64,000 bases of DNA from Ga0077523 sp038324085. Lineage in GTDB: Bacteria > Pseudomonadota > Gammaproteobacteria > Burkholderiales > Ga0077523. The notes under the pieces are model-generated. The model saw only the letters and a list, made by a program, of their open reading frames with translations, was not told the origin of the DNA and made no database searches. How positions within the stretch are numbered: the first letter of the stretch is position 1; the number at the start of each line of letters is the position of its first letter. The position numbers and the translations under genes are program-made. Positions 44,868 through 55,458 of this stretch are shown one piece after another. Location: positions 1 to 64,000 of the forward strand of contig JBBQHP010000005.1 in the NCBI GenBank assembly GCA_038324085.1. The letters are read 5' to 3'.

Positions 44868-45209
44868 CTAGCCGGCGACGCGCCGCCTCGCTTGCACGTA
44901 CGCGAGGCAACTCGCGAACAGTGCAACCGACAGCACGATTTCCACCGTCGCGAGCATTCGGGATGCACCTCGATCGGCCCACGCGCGGACCACGCCTTCG
45001 CAGAAGTACGCAAGCACGATCAGGCTGGTCCACTGATAGGCTCGCACTCGTTCCCGAAGCACGCCGAACAGCGGCAGCAGCAGGGGCAGGGCCTTCAGCG
45101 TCAGCAACGTGCCGCCTGGGCGCAGCGGCGCCAGGAAGGCTTCCCACGCCACGCACAGGAGCACCAGCAGGATGTGACTGGCGATGGCGGCGAAGTGAGC
45201 GCCCTGCAT
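44868..45209 (-). CDS. DUF2069 membrane protein
   Basis: A 113-residue inner-membrane protein with four hydrophobic segments. LLLVLLCVAWEAFLAP at its start, GTLLTLKALPLLLPLFGVLR in the middle and VLAYFCEGVVRAW after it are typical of DUF2069 proteins, which are widespread in beta- and gammaproteobacteria next to wrbA. Function unknown. Start may be ATG 45209, sharing the A of the upstream TGA (TGATG), or GTG 45212. Part of the wrbA/HugZ-like/DUF2069/gluQ unit. Confidence 0.85.
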   Translation of the reverse strand: MQGAHFAAIASHILLVLLCVAWEAFLAPLRPGGTLLTLKALPLLLPLFGVLRERVRAYQWTSLIVLAYFCEGVVRAWADRGASRMLATVEIVLSVALFASCLAYVQARRRVAG

Positions 45210-45916
45210 CACAGGCGGTTGCTCTCGATGCGGGCCTCTTGCGCCATCGTCACCAGTTGTTGCCGCGCCGCCCCTGCATTCGCGACCGGCTCGACGAACT
45301 CCATCCGCAGTACGCGACCGTCCGCCCGAACGTCGAAGCCGTCGCAGTCGATGGTCAGCATTTTTGCTTCGCGCGCTTCCAGGCCATGGAAGTGTCGGCA
45401 GAAATCGTGGAGCGCCTGAACGTGATCGGTGTTCATGTGCGAGACGATGTCCGCTTCACGCTGGTCCAGCGACGGTGCGTTGGCAATGTAGGCGTCCCGA
45501 TCGAACCAGTGGATGTCCGCGAAACCGCCGATGAAATGTGCGCCCAGCGGCTCGATGCGATAGAGATGGAAATCGTCGAACGACGCGTAGGCGAGCGCGT
45601 CCGGAAAAATGGTGAGATAGCGGTTGCGCGCCGATTCATCGTCGTCAATCTGTGCGGCTTGCCCGACGATGGTCACGCGGCTGCCCGCGAGCACGTCTTC
45701 TTGGTGCACGCAAAGGCTCACGCGGGGATCTTCCAGGATGTTCTGCGTATGTGCGGCGAGGTTGCTGATAAGGATCAGGGGACGCCCGATCGCGTCCACC
45801 GCGTATGGCAGCGCCGATCCGAAAGGATGGCCCGCCAACCGTTTCGACACGGTCGACAAGACCCCGCTCGACCGGGAGCGCAGGAGCAGGCGCGCAGGAC
45901 GTGCGGATCTGCTCAT
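45209..45916 (-). CDS. HugZ-like / pyridoxamine-phosphate-oxidase-fold protein (with DUF2470 domain)
   Basis: A 235-residue protein with an N-terminal split-barrel FMN-binding domain (GVLSTVSKRLAGHPFGSALP, VLAGSRVTIVGQAAQ) and a C-terminal DUF2470-like domain (ADIVSHMNTDHVQALHDFCR). This combination is found in HugZ-type heme oxygenases and in many proteins of unknown role. No iron or heme genes are near, so a heme role is uncertain. Start is ATG 45916, overlapping the wrbA stop in ATGA. Confidence 0.8.
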   Translation of the reverse strand: MSRSARPARLLLRSRSSGVLSTVSKRLAGHPFGSALPYAVDAIGRPLILISNLAAHTQNILEDPRVSLCVHQEDVLAGSRVTIVGQAAQIDDDESARNRYLTIFPDALAYASFDDFHLYRIEPLGAHFIGGFADIHWFDRDAYIANAPSLDQREADIVSHMNTDHVQALHDFCRHFHGLEAREAKMLTIDCDGFDVRADGRVLRMEFVEPVANAGAARQQLVTMAQEARIESNRL

Positions 45917-46506
45917 GCAGTCAGCTTCATGGCTGTCACGGCCAGCCGGTGCCCGAGCGCGAGACACATGCGGTGTTCTTCCTCGGACAACGCCTTGTCG
46001 TTGTCGGGGCCGGCCCAGTGGCTGGCGCCGTAGGGGGTGCCGCCAGTCGCGGTGCCGTTCAGTTCGGGCACCGTGTAGGGCACGCCCAGTATGACCATGC
46101 CGTGATGGAGCAGCGGCGTCATCATCGACAGCAACGTCGATTCCTGGCCCCCGTGCAGGCTCGTGGTCGAGGTGAATACCGCGCCGGGTTTGCCGGCAAG
46201 GGCCCCCTTCAACCAGAGCGCGCCGGTCGAGTCCCAGAAGTATTTCATCGGTGCAGCCATGTTGCCGAACCGCGTCGGGCTGCCCACGGCGACGCCTATG
46301 CACTCCTCAAGATCGCTCAACTCGGCATAGGGTGCGCCGTGATCGGGAATCGCGGGCTCGGTCGCTTCGATCACGGCCGATACGCGCGGCACCGTGCGCA
46401 CTCGCGCGCCCATTCCGTGAACCTGTCCGACGCCACGGGCGATCGAGCGGGCCATGTCGCGCACTGCGCCAGTGTGACTGTAGTACAGGACCAGGACTTC
46501 GTTCAT
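45913..46506 (-). CDS. wrbA: NAD(P)H:quinone oxidoreductase, WrbA type
   Basis: A 197-residue flavodoxin-fold FMN enzyme that reduces quinones by two electrons. The phosphate loop is YYSHTGAVRDMA; GSPTRFGNMAAPMKYFWDST and STTSLHGGQESTLLSM are the classic WrbA segments, and PYGASHWAG near the end is also typical. Full length. First gene of a minus-strand cluster with 4-bp overlaps. Confidence 0.92.
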   Translation of the reverse strand: MNEVLVLYYSHTGAVRDMARSIARGVGQVHGMGARVRTVPRVSAVIEATEPAIPDHGAPYAELSDLEECIGVAVGSPTRFGNMAAPMKYFWDSTGALWLKGALAGKPGAVFTSTTSLHGGQESTLLSMMTPLLHHGMVILGVPYTVPELNGTATGGTPYGASHWAGPDNDKALSEEEHRMCLALGHRLAVTAMKLTA

Positions 46507-46575
46507 TTCCAGGCGATGCGTGTCTGCGAGCTCCGCGTATTATAGGCGAGCCCCCGCGCTCCGGCTGCGACCACG

Positions 46576-47814
46576 ATGCTTTCCGTGCTATCCAAGCTCC
46601 GCGATTTCAGCCGATTCCTGGTCACCCGATTCCGCGAGGACGCGCTGGCGCAGGTCGCGGGAAGCCTCACCTTCACGACGCTGCTGGCGCTCGTACCGAT
46701 CATCACCATCGCGCTGACGGCGTTTTCCGCGTTTCCGGTGTTCGGCATCGTCACTGCGTCCCTGAAGGCCTTCATCATCGCCAACTTTGTCCCGGGAGCG
46801 GCGAGCAAGCTCATCTCCGTCTACATGCAGGAGTTCGCGGACAAGGCCTCGCGACTGACCGCGCTCGGCATCGGGTTCCTCGCCGTCACCTCCGTGATGC
46901 TGATGCTCACGATCGATCGCGTATTCAATCGAATCTGGCGGGTGCGTCGCCCGCGGCCGTTGCTGCAAAGGGTGCTCGTGTACTGGACGGTGCTGACCGT
47001 CGGACCGCTGCTGATCGGTGTCAGCCTCTATGCGACATCCTGGCTGATCAGCGCCTCGCTGGGTCTGCTGAACGAACGCCATGCGGGCGGTGTCCTGTTC
47101 AAGCTGTTGGCCACCGCGCTGACCTGCGTCGCGCTGGCGTTCCTCTATCGTACGGTGCCGAATCGCAAGGTCGAACCGCTCGATGCCGCCATCGGCGGTA
47201 CGCTCGCCGGCCTGGCATTCGAAGCGATGAAATCCGCATTCGCCAGCTTCGTCACCCAATTCGGTACCTACAAGCTCGTCTACGGTGCCTTCGCGGGCCT
47301 GCCGGTGTTCCTGCTGTGGATTTACCTTTCCTGGATCATCGTGCTGACGGGCGCCGTGATCACCGCGGCGATCCCGTTCATCCGGGCTGGCGGCTGGAAG
47401 ACTCAGCGCGTGCCCGGCAGCCGGTTCGTCGAGGCGATGCAGCTCCTGCGCCAACTCGCCGATGCCCATCGCGACGGCCGGATGCTCTCCCTCGCGGGCC
47501 TCGCGCAGGGTGCGCGCCTGTCACTCGAGGACGCCGAGGACTTGCTCGAGCACATGCGCCGGGATGCCTGGGTCGCCCGCAGCGGCATGGACGGATGGAT
47601 TCTCGCGCGCGATCCGCGCGTCATCCGGGTACGCGAGGTCTACCGCGAATTCGCTTTCCGCGTGGATGCCGTCAGAGCAGAGGCGCGCGCCTTCGGTCTC
47701 GAAGCGCTGGCCCTGGCGATGGCGGCAGGGGTGGAACGAGAAGGTGCGATATCGATCGAAGAGGCGTTCGCGCCGCTCGCTCCCGTGCGCGTCCGACGCG
47801 CCCGGAGCGCATAG
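46576..47814 (+). CDS. YihY/BrkB-family inner-membrane protein
   Basis: A 412-residue protein with six membrane helices in the first ~280 residues: FTTLLALVPIITIALTAFSA, LGIGFLAVTSVMLMLTIDRV, VYGAFAGLPVFLLWIYLSW and others. This is the UPF0761/YihY (virulence factor BrkB, once misnamed ribonuclease BN) family, of unknown transport role. About 130 cytoplasmic residues follow, including a winged-helix-like segment (LARGARLS-type, 'EDAEDLLEHMRRDAW'), longer than in E. coli YihY but common in betaproteobacteria. Divergent from wrbA by 69 bp. Confidence 0.87.
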   Translation: MLSVLSKLRDFSRFLVTRFREDALAQVAGSLTFTTLLALVPIITIALTAFSAFPVFGIVTASLKAFIIANFVPGAASKLISVYMQEFADKASRLTALGIGFLAVTSVMLMLTIDRVFNRIWRVRRPRPLLQRVLVYWTVLTVGPLLIGVSLYATSWLISASLGLLNERHAGGVLFKLLATALTCVALAFLYRTVPNRKVEPLDAAIGGTLAGLAFEAMKSAFASFVTQFGTYKLVYGAFAGLPVFLLWIYLSWIIVLTGAVITAAIPFIRAGGWKTQRVPGSRFVEAMQLLRQLADAHRDGRMLSLAGLAQGARLSLEDAEDLLEHMRRDAWVARSGMDGWILARDPRVIRVREVYREFAFRVDAVRAEARAFGLEALALAMAAGVEREGAISIEEAFAPLAPVRVRRARSA

Positions 47815-47824
47815 CGGCACCGCG

Positions 47825-48775
47825 CTATGCGCGGCTCAACAGGCGCGAGAGCCATCCCGGCTTCGAGCGCGCAGCGTCCGCCGGCAGCGCCTGTCCCCGG
47901 GTACGCAGGAGGGCTTCGTTGCCAGCGGCCAGGTAGCGCGGGCCGAGGGTGCTGCCCGTGAGCCGATCCGCGTGACACAGCGCCAGGTGAGCGAGATCCC
48001 ACGCACCATAGGTCACATGCACGATCACTGCCAACCGGATCCACCGCTCCGCGCTCTGGCGATCCGCGTGCGTGAAGTCCTTCACGTAGACGACGTCGCT
48101 CCACAGGTGCTGGTTCAACGGCGGCGTAGCCCCGGGCCGGACGCCGTCCGGCCATGCGAGCGCGCGCCCGCCGCTGCCGAGATACTGGTGAACGATGAAG
48201 CCGGCCGCGCGCAGCAACGTGTCGATCGGTCCGATGCCCGGTGAATCGACGTAGACCGGAGCCAGGCACGCCGTCGTCTGTACCACCAGCGCTTGTTCCA
48301 GGGTTTTCGGGGCGTTGATCAGGGTTTCGTATTCCGATCCCTGGACGCTCACCTTCAGGAAATCACAGCCGGAATCCTGCAACGCTTCGACGTCATCGAG
48401 CCGCCGGGTCGCCACGTGCTCGCTGTCCACGGTCGCCATGAGCGCGGCCAGGCCGTCGAACAGGTCGACGAACGCCTGATTCACGCTGTATAGCGAGCTG
48501 AACGGCGCGTGGCGCGCGATGCGCAGAGTCCTTACCTCGCCATCGCCGAGCGCTGTCGGCAGAAAATAGGCGCCGTCCGGCGCATCCGCATTGAGTTTGT
48601 CACAGGCAGCGACGATCGGTTCGAAGCCCACGATGCGTGCGAGGCCCGCCGCCGCGAGCGCCTTCCATACCGGGTCCGAACCCGTGTCGATCGCACCCGC
48701 GTCGACCACCGCCACCACCGGCGGATCGGCGATCGCGTCACGGATCGAAAACGGCAGATCGAAGCCGTGGGGCAT
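47825..48775 (-). CDS. FkbM-family methyltransferase (copy 1, altered motif)
   Basis: A 316-residue FkbM-type SAM methyltransferase-like protein: VVAVVDAGAIDTG (motif I region), LARIVGFEPI, and the segment DFLKVSVQGSEYETL, which in active family members is usually LK-(I/L)-D-(V/I)-E-G-x-E. Here Asp is Ser and Glu is Gln, so it may have changed chemistry. The C-terminal ~100 residues (VVYVKDFTHAD onward) are shared with the adjacent copy and are not part of the basic domain. The gene is 3 bp from the end of copy 2 on the same strand. Substrate unknown; relatives modify glycans, lipids or secondary metabolites. Confidence 0.75.
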   Translation of the reverse strand: MPHGFDLPFSIRDAIADPPVVAVVDAGAIDTGSDPVWKALAAAGLARIVGFEPIVAACDKLNADAPDGAYFLPTALGDGEVRTLRIARHAPFSSLYSVNQAFVDLFDGLAALMATVDSEHVATRRLDDVEALQDSGCDFLKVSVQGSEYETLINAPKTLEQALVVQTTACLAPVYVDSPGIGPIDTLLRAAGFIVHQYLGSGGRALAWPDGVRPGATPPLNQHLWSDVVYVKDFTHADRQSAERWIRLAVIVHVTYGAWDLAHLALCHADRLTGSTLGPRYLAAGNEALLRTRGQALPADAARSKPGWLSRLLSRA

Positions 48776-48778
48776 CTT

Positions 48779-49651
48779 TCAGCGCTCCTTGACCTGAATT
48801 GCCGGGGACCACTCAGCCCGGTGCGCTGCCGAATAGCGCGCCGCCAGTGAGGAGCCGGCACGCCGGTCGGCGTGAGCCAGCGCGAGATGCGCGAGATCGA
48901 ACGCATCGAAGACCTCGTGCATCAGCATGGCGAACTTGATCCAGCCCTCGGTCGGGAGCGATGCCGCGCGCGTGAAGTCCTTCACGTACACCATGTCGCA
49001 CCACAACTGCTGGCTGAGGTAAGCGCCGGGCCCGCCATGGGCCAGCATGGGTTTCAGTGTCCGTCCGCCGTTGCCGAGATGGCGGTGGATGATGAAGCCG
49101 TTGCGCCGCAAGACGCGGTCGATGTCCCCGAGGCCGGGTTGGCCTTCGTACATCGGCGTGAAGATCACCTCGGTTTCCACCACGAGGGTTGTCGCGAGGA
49201 GCCGGGTCGCATTCTCGAGAGCGTCGCGCTCGGCGCCCTGGATGTCGAGCTTCATGAAGTCGCAGCCGGTCTCGCGCAACTCGACGATGTCGTCGAGGCG
49301 CCGGGTCGCGACGGAATCGGACGCAACCACTTCGAACAACGGCGCGAGGTCCTGGAAGAGCTTGAGGAAAGTCGCGTTGGGCGCATAGAGCGACGTGCAT
49401 GCGGGAAAGCGCGTCACGTGCAGGGTTCGCTGCGTACCGTCGCCGATGGCGTACGGCAGATAGCGATGGCCGTGAGCCGCGGTCTCATTGAGGCGGGCAC
49501 ATTCGGCCTCGACCGGCTCGAAGCCCACCACACGCGCGGCACCAGCGTCGAGCAGGCGCTGCCAGCGCGGAGCATTGCCCAGGTCCATCGCGCCCACGTC
49601 GACGATGGTGAGCGCAGGCGGCTCGTCAATGACTGCGGTGATGGGAAACAT
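48779..49651 (-). CDS. FkbM-family methyltransferase (copy 2)
   Basis: A 290-residue paralog of the downstream gene. Motif I is LTIVDVGAMDLGNAP, then ARVVGFEPVEAECARLNE, and the family hallmark is nearly canonical (DFMKLDIQGAERDAL, keeping Asp). It shares the unusual C-terminal extension (VYVKDFTRAAS, FDAFDLAHLALAHADRRAG) with copy 1, so the two arose by tandem duplication. Start is ATG 49651. It follows the lytic transglycosylase by 14 bp and is transcribed before copy 1. Confidence 0.78.
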   Translation of the reverse strand: MFPITAVIDEPPALTIVDVGAMDLGNAPRWQRLLDAGAARVVGFEPVEAECARLNETAAHGHRYLPYAIGDGTQRTLHVTRFPACTSLYAPNATFLKLFQDLAPLFEVVASDSVATRRLDDIVELRETGCDFMKLDIQGAERDALENATRLLATTLVVETEVIFTPMYEGQPGLGDIDRVLRRNGFIIHRHLGNGGRTLKPMLAHGGPGAYLSQQLWCDMVYVKDFTRAASLPTEGWIKFAMLMHEVFDAFDLAHLALAHADRRAGSSLAARYSAAHRAEWSPAIQVKER

Positions 49652-49665
49652 GCTTCGGCCGGGGA

Positions 49666-50324
49666 TCAGTTCTGGCCCATGAATCGCTGTGGACGCTGCC
49701 GCGATTCCGGGGTGCGGGCCGACTTGGTCTCGTGGTCGTAATCCCAGGTCCGCTGCCATGCCCGCCGTACCAGGTTCGGATAGTCGGCCTTGCCGAGACT
49801 TCCGTTGTAGCGACCCAGCGCGCGGAATACGTTGCCGTGCTCGATATCGAGATAGTGGCGCAGGATCGTGCAGCCGTAGCGCAGATTGGTGCGCAGATTG
49901 AAGAGATTCTGGCCGGCGATACCGATGGTGTCGACCCAGAACGGCATCACCTGCATGTAGCCGCGGGCGCCCGCACTCGACACGGCGAACTTGCGGAACC
50001 GGCTCTCCACATGGATCAGCCCGAGCACCATCTGCGGGTCGAGTCCCGCCCGCGTCGCTTCGTAGTGGATCGTGGTGAGCAGCTCGGTCCGGTCGGCCTC
50101 GTTCGGGACAAGGCGCCCCAGGCGACCGGACATGGACTTCAGCCATACCTGGCCTTCGAACGGATCCTCGAACGCGAGCCGCGGCGCCGCCTTGTCGGCG
50201 ACGGATCGCTGCAGTTGCGCGCGTACTGCAGCCGACAGCGGTTCGTACTTCTGTGCGCCCGCGAGCGCGAGCGTGCTGCCGAGCGCAAACGCAGCTGCGA
50301 TCGCGCCCAGTACTGCCCGTGCGC

Positions 50325-50349
<25 letters not shown>
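49666..50349 (-). CDS. Soluble lytic transglycosylase (SLT domain)
   Basis: A 227-residue periplasmic murein transglycosylase. Signal peptide at the N-terminus (AVLGAIAAAFALGSTLALAGA). The SLT domain has the catalytic Glu in IHVESRFRKFAVSSAGARGY followed by MQVMPFW, then NLRYGCTILRHYLDIEHGN and ALGRYNGSLGKADYP. It cleaves glycan strands with formation of 1,6-anhydromuramic ends. Start ATG 50349 overlaps the 3' end of proS by 25 bp; the pair proS / lytic transglycosylase is a conserved arrangement in betaproteobacteria as I recall it. Confidence 0.88.
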
Positions 50350-52034
<1,685 letters not shown>

Positions 52035-52087
52035 GACGGGGAACAGTGCGGGGAAATCGCGATTTTACCGGGCATAATCGTCGGGAT

Positions 52088-52876
52088 ATGAGCATTTTCT
52101 CGAAACTGCGGCCGTCCCGGTCGCGGGTGGACGGCGCATCCGTCGAAATAAGCGAGCAGGATGGGCTGCGCTCCCTGCACCTCGGCAGCAGCACCGTCCA
52201 GAGCACCATGCGCATCGCCGATCCCGTGGAACTCGTGCTTTCTTACACGCGGGCAATGATGGGTTTCCTGCTGTTCCACCCGCGTCCGAGGCACGTGGTG
52301 ATGATCGGACTCGGCGGCGGTTCGCTCGCGAAGTTCGCCCATCACCGGCTTCCCGGGGCCCGCGTGAGTGTCATCGAGAACAGTGCGCAGGTGATCGCGG
52401 CGGCTCGCAGCTATTTTGAGGTTCCCCCGGACGGCGAGCGGTTCGAAGTGATCCAGGGCGATGGCGCTGAGTACGTCCGCGCGCATCCCGAAGGCTGCGA
52501 CGTCCTGATGATCGATGGTTATGACGGCGACGCACAGGTGGCGGCGCTCGCGTCCGAGGCGTTCTATGCCGACTCCAGGAACGCGATCGAGCGCGACGGC
52601 GTGGTCGTCGTCAATCTATGGAGTTCGGACAAGCGCTTCGACACCTACGTCCAGCGCATCGAGCGCACGTTCGACTCCCGGGTGATCTGCCTGCCTGCCG
52701 AGCGCCGTGGCAACGTGGCCGTACTGGCCTTCCGGCGGGTGCCGGATCCGACCGCCTGGGCGGCGCTGAAGGTCAGGGGAAAGCAGCTCGAGAAGCTCGT
52801 CGGCCTCGAGTTTCCGCGCTTCGTCGATCGCCTGAAGGAACTGAATCCGCACACCGACAAGCGGCTGATCGTCTGA
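52088..52876 (+). CDS. Spermidine-synthase-like protein
   Basis: A 262-residue protein of the spermidine synthase (SpeE) fold, without the usual N-terminal beta tetramerisation part. The SAM/dcSAM-binding core is HVVMIGLGGGSLAKFAHH, then VIENSAQVIAAARSYF and DVLMIDGYDGDAQ. The acidic gate-keeping Asp pair of true SpeE (D-x-x-D in the active loop) is not cleanly present (DGYDGD), so polyamine synthesis is uncertain. Start ATG 52088; CATAAT at 52073-52078 is a possible -10 box. Confidence 0.78.
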   Translation: MSIFSKLRPSRSRVDGASVEISEQDGLRSLHLGSSTVQSTMRIADPVELVLSYTRAMMGFLLFHPRPRHVVMIGLGGGSLAKFAHHRLPGARVSVIENSAQVIAAARSYFEVPPDGERFEVIQGDGAEYVRAHPEGCDVLMIDGYDGDAQVAALASEAFYADSRNAIERDGVVVVNLWSSDKRFDTYVQRIERTFDSRVICLPAERRGNVAVLAFRRVPDPTAWAALKVRGKQLEKLVGLEFPRFVDRLKELNPHTDKRLIV

Positions 52877-52980
52877 GCCCGGCCCCGCTGTCGCCGAGCG
52901 CAGCCGAGTGTCGGGCAGCTTCCGCCTACCTGGGAAGTGTGAAAGAATTACGATGGCGCCACGGTCGTGAGGTAACGAAA

Positions 52981-53502
52981 ATGATCGATCGCGACGGTTA
53001 CCGGCCGAATGTCGGGATCATCCTCGCGAATGGGAGGAACGAGGTCTTCTGGGGCAAGCGCGTGCGCGAGCACGCGTGGCAATTTCCCCAGGGGGGCATC
53101 AAGCCGGGTGAAACCCCGGAGAAGGCCATGTATCGCGAGCTGATGGAGGAAGTCGGCCTCGAGGCTGAACACGTGCGCATCCTCGGCCGGACCCGCGACT
53201 GGCTCCGCTACGACGTACCGAAGCATTGGGTGCGGCGCGAGAGCCGCAGCCAGTACCGGGGGCAGAAACAGATCTGGTACCTGCTCCGGCTGGTTGGGCG
53301 TGACTGCGACGTGTGCCTGCGCCGGTCCGAGAAGCCCGAGTTCGATGCTTGGCGCTGGAATCAATACTGGGTCCCGCTCGAGAGCGTGATCGACTTCAAG
53401 CGCGAGGTCTACCAACTGGCCTTGACCGAACTGGCGCGCTTCATCTTCTCCCGCGCCGATCCGGGCTGGGACGGCGAATCCATGCAGCAGGCGGAGAGCT
53501 AG
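52981..53502 (+). CDS. rppH: RNA pyrophosphohydrolase
   Basis: A 173-residue Nudix hydrolase that removes pyrophosphate from 5'-triphosphorylated mRNA and so starts 5'-dependent decay. The Nudix box is GGIKPGETPEKAMYRELMEE followed by VG. The N-terminus MIDRDGYRPNVGIILANG and WQFPQGG are RppH hallmarks, and YRGQKQIWYLLRL matches the RNA-side strand. Start ATG 52981 is preceded by GAGGTAA. Its TAG stop overlaps, by four bases, the stop of the convergent barstar gene. Confidence 0.93.
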   Translation: MIDRDGYRPNVGIILANGRNEVFWGKRVREHAWQFPQGGIKPGETPEKAMYRELMEEVGLEAEHVRILGRTRDWLRYDVPKHWVRRESRSQYRGQKQIWYLLRLVGRDCDVCLRRSEKPEFDAWRWNQYWVPLESVIDFKREVYQLALTELARFIFSRADPGWDGESMQQAES

Positions 53503-53942
53503 CGCCCCAGGCCCTGGTCCTCGAGCGGCGCCAAGGTGGAAGCCACGCGTCCGGCGCCACCGATCAAGACGACGAAGCAGGCGCGGCGCTCGGCCCAGTA
53601 ACGCGCGGCATCGGCGAAGGTTCCGAAGGCGACTGCCAACCCGCGCGGATCGTCGCGGGCGAAGCGGCTCAGCCCGGCGATCTCGAGGACGAGTCCCGGC
53701 TGGTCGGCTAGATCAAGATCGGTAAGGCAGTCGTACAGGGCGTCCCAGTTGCCGCCGAAGTGGGGCGGGAACTCCAGCGCCCCGGCGAGCGCGTCCAGAA
53801 GGGCGCGTTTACCGCCCGCTCCGACGACGCGCACGTGCCTGGGTGCGGATCCCGGGAGCAGTTCGAGGGCGGAACGAGCGTTTCCCTCGTATCGGAAGAC
53901 GCCGCTTTCGCGATCGGCAAGGGCACTGCGCAGCGATGTCAT
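53499..53942 (-). CDS. Barstar-family RNase inhibitor
   Basis: A 147-residue barstar-fold protein (PF01337). Family marks are LLDALAGALEFPPHFGGNWD, then LYDCLTDLDL, in which the Asp in 'FGGNWDAL' and the neighbouring Trp region contact the RNase in the classic complex. It should sit in the cytoplasm and neutralise the nuclease encoded just upstream. ATG 53942 overlaps the RNase stop (ATGA). Convergent with rppH. Confidence 0.87.
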   Translation of the reverse strand: MTSLRSALADRESGVFRYEGNARSALELLPGSAPRHVRVVGAGGKRALLDALAGALEFPPHFGGNWDALYDCLTDLDLADQPGLVLEIAGLSRFARDDPRGLAVAFGTFADAARYWAERRACFVVLIGGAGRVASTLAPLEDQGLGR

Positions 53943-54349
53943 GGGATTCCCTCGATCCGCTGGAACGTCCGGTAATGATCTGCCGTCCAATACCGCTCAT
54001 GTACCCCACCGGTGACGATGCGGCGAGCGCCCCGGTCGCGGCTCTCCGGCGTCGGCACCGTGTACTCGCGGTAGAAACCATGAGGTCGGCGCGGCAACAG
54101 GCGCTCGCGATTGCCGAATACCGAGCCGTCCTTGGAGAACGGAAATGGACCGCCAGCCCGGATCAGTTCGAGCGTTTCGCGCGCCTCCGTGGGCAGGGCC
54201 TCGACCGGGACGGTCCCGAGCGCAGTCGGCCCGCGACCTGCCGCAAAGGCGGCGCAGAGCAGCAATGCGACCCCCGCGAAGGCGATCGCAAATCGCACTC
54301 GCACGTGAGGTTTTAAACTGGCATAGTGACGCCAACTGGCGACAGTCAT
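53939..54349 (-). CDS. Guanyl-specific ribonuclease (RNase Sa / barnase-N1 type), exported
   Basis: A 136-residue protein with a hydrophobic signal (RFAIAFAGVALLLCAAFAAG) followed by a microbial RNase of the Sa/N1/barnase clan. Segments PTEARETLELIRAGGPFPF, FGNRERLLP and YREYTVPTP fit, and the catalytic set is complete: Glu in REYTVP, Arg in RGARRIVTGG and His in ADHYRTF. It cleaves RNA after guanosine. The overlapping barstar gene gives immunity. Start ATG 54349; a GTG nearer the hydrophobic stretch is possible. Cell-envelope or secreted location is inferred. Confidence 0.88.
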   Translation of the reverse strand: MTVASWRHYASLKPHVRVRFAIAFAGVALLLCAAFAAGRGPTALGTVPVEALPTEARETLELIRAGGPFPFSKDGSVFGNRERLLPRRPHGFYREYTVPTPESRDRGARRIVTGGVHERYWTADHYRTFQRIEGIP

Positions 54350-54408
54350 TGCGAGGTGCTCGACGATAGCTCTTTGCTTACAGCTGTTTGGGAGGAGAAC
54401 TCACGACG

Positions 54409-55458
54409 GTGGCAGTCGGACATTCTCCCGGGATTCCTTTTCGATTGTTGGATTCCATTGCAATGGCGACGCGCCGCAGTGATTTCGATGTGACCGACCT
54501 GGTCCGCACCACCGATCCGATTTCGGTGGGGGACGAAGTCTCGCGCATTTACGACGAGTTGTACCAGCGCTCGACAGCCGCGGAGCTGTCCCGTCCTTTT
54601 GCCGATGCATCCCGCCTCTATGCCGGTGCCTATCCCGGATTTCGGGCGTGCGACACCGGTTATCACAACTTCCAGCACGTCCTGGACGTGACGCTCGCCA
54701 TGGCGCGGCTGATGGACGGTTTCGAGCGGGCCGGCGCACCCGAAGGGCGGCTGGGAGCAGACCTGTTCCGTCTCGGTGTCGTGCTCGCCCTATTCCACGA
54801 CAGTGGATACATCCGCCGAAAGCACGATACGCGCGGCGGCAATGGCGCCGCGTATACGCGAACGCACGTTTCGCGCAGCGCCCGATTCCTCGAGCCCTAT
54901 CTGCGGACGATCGGCCTCGAGAGGCTCGCCGGTCTCGCCCGGCCGCTGGTGCACTTCACCGGCTACGAGATCGCGGTGGCCGACATCGACATCCGGGATC
55001 CGCTCCTGCGGCGCCTCGGCCAGTTGCTTGGGACGGCCGATATCGTCGCCCAGATGTCGGACCGCTGTTACCTCGAGAAATGTCGCGACCGGCTCTATCC
55101 CGAATTCGTCACCGGCGGCATTGCGGTCCAGTCCGGGGCCGACGGCAGGCCACAGGTGTTTATTGCATCCGCTGAAGACCTCGTGGTCAAGACCCCGGCG
55201 TTCTACCGTGTGGCGCGCGAACGGCTGGTGCGCGATCTGGGAGGCGCCTTCCAGTTCGCGGAGCCGCACTTCCGCGGGCAGAACGTCTACCTCGAAGAAC
55301 TGGAAAAGAACATTCGTCATGCCGAGGCGGTGGCGCAGCACCACGATCTGTCGCTGCTGCGCCGCACGCCGCCACCCGAAGGGCTCGCCAGCGCATCGGC
55401 TGGCCGGGAGCCCGAACCGACCGCGCCCGTCAGGGCTATGTCCCGACTTGCAGCATGA
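54409..55458 (+). CDS. HD-domain phosphohydrolase
   Basis: A 349-residue cytoplasmic protein with an HD phosphohydrolase core: YHNFQHVLDVTLAMARLMDG supplies the first metal His, and FHDSGYIRRKHDTRGG the central H-D. The C-terminal half has no recognised domain. HD proteins of this type act on nucleotides or phosphodiesters. The N-terminus lacks a sensory domain I know. Start taken at GTG 54409, 12 bases after GGGAGGAG; ATG 54463 is an alternative. Its 3' end overlaps the convergent oxidoreductase gene by 23 bp. Confidence 0.75.
   Translation: MAVGHSPGIPFRLLDSIAMATRRSDFDVTDLVRTTDPISVGDEVSRIYDELYQRSTAAELSRPFADASRLYAGAYPGFRACDTGYHNFQHVLDVTLAMARLMDGFERAGAPEGRLGADLFRLGVVLALFHDSGYIRRKHDTRGGNGAAYTRTHVSRSARFLEPYLRTIGLERLAGLARPLVHFTGYEIAVADIDIRDPLLRRLGQLLGTADIVAQMSDRCYLEKCRDRLYPEFVTGGIAVQSGADGRPQVFIASAEDLVVKTPAFYRVARERLVRDLGGAFQFAEPHFRGQNVYLEELEKNIRHAEAVAQHHDLSLLRRTPPPEGLASASAGREPEPTAPVRAMSRLAA

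Noticed and set aside
48065..48090. GTGAAGTCCTTCAC palindrome shared by the two FkbM genes
   Set aside because: It encodes the conserved VKDFT segment in both paralogs, so protein-level conservation explains it.
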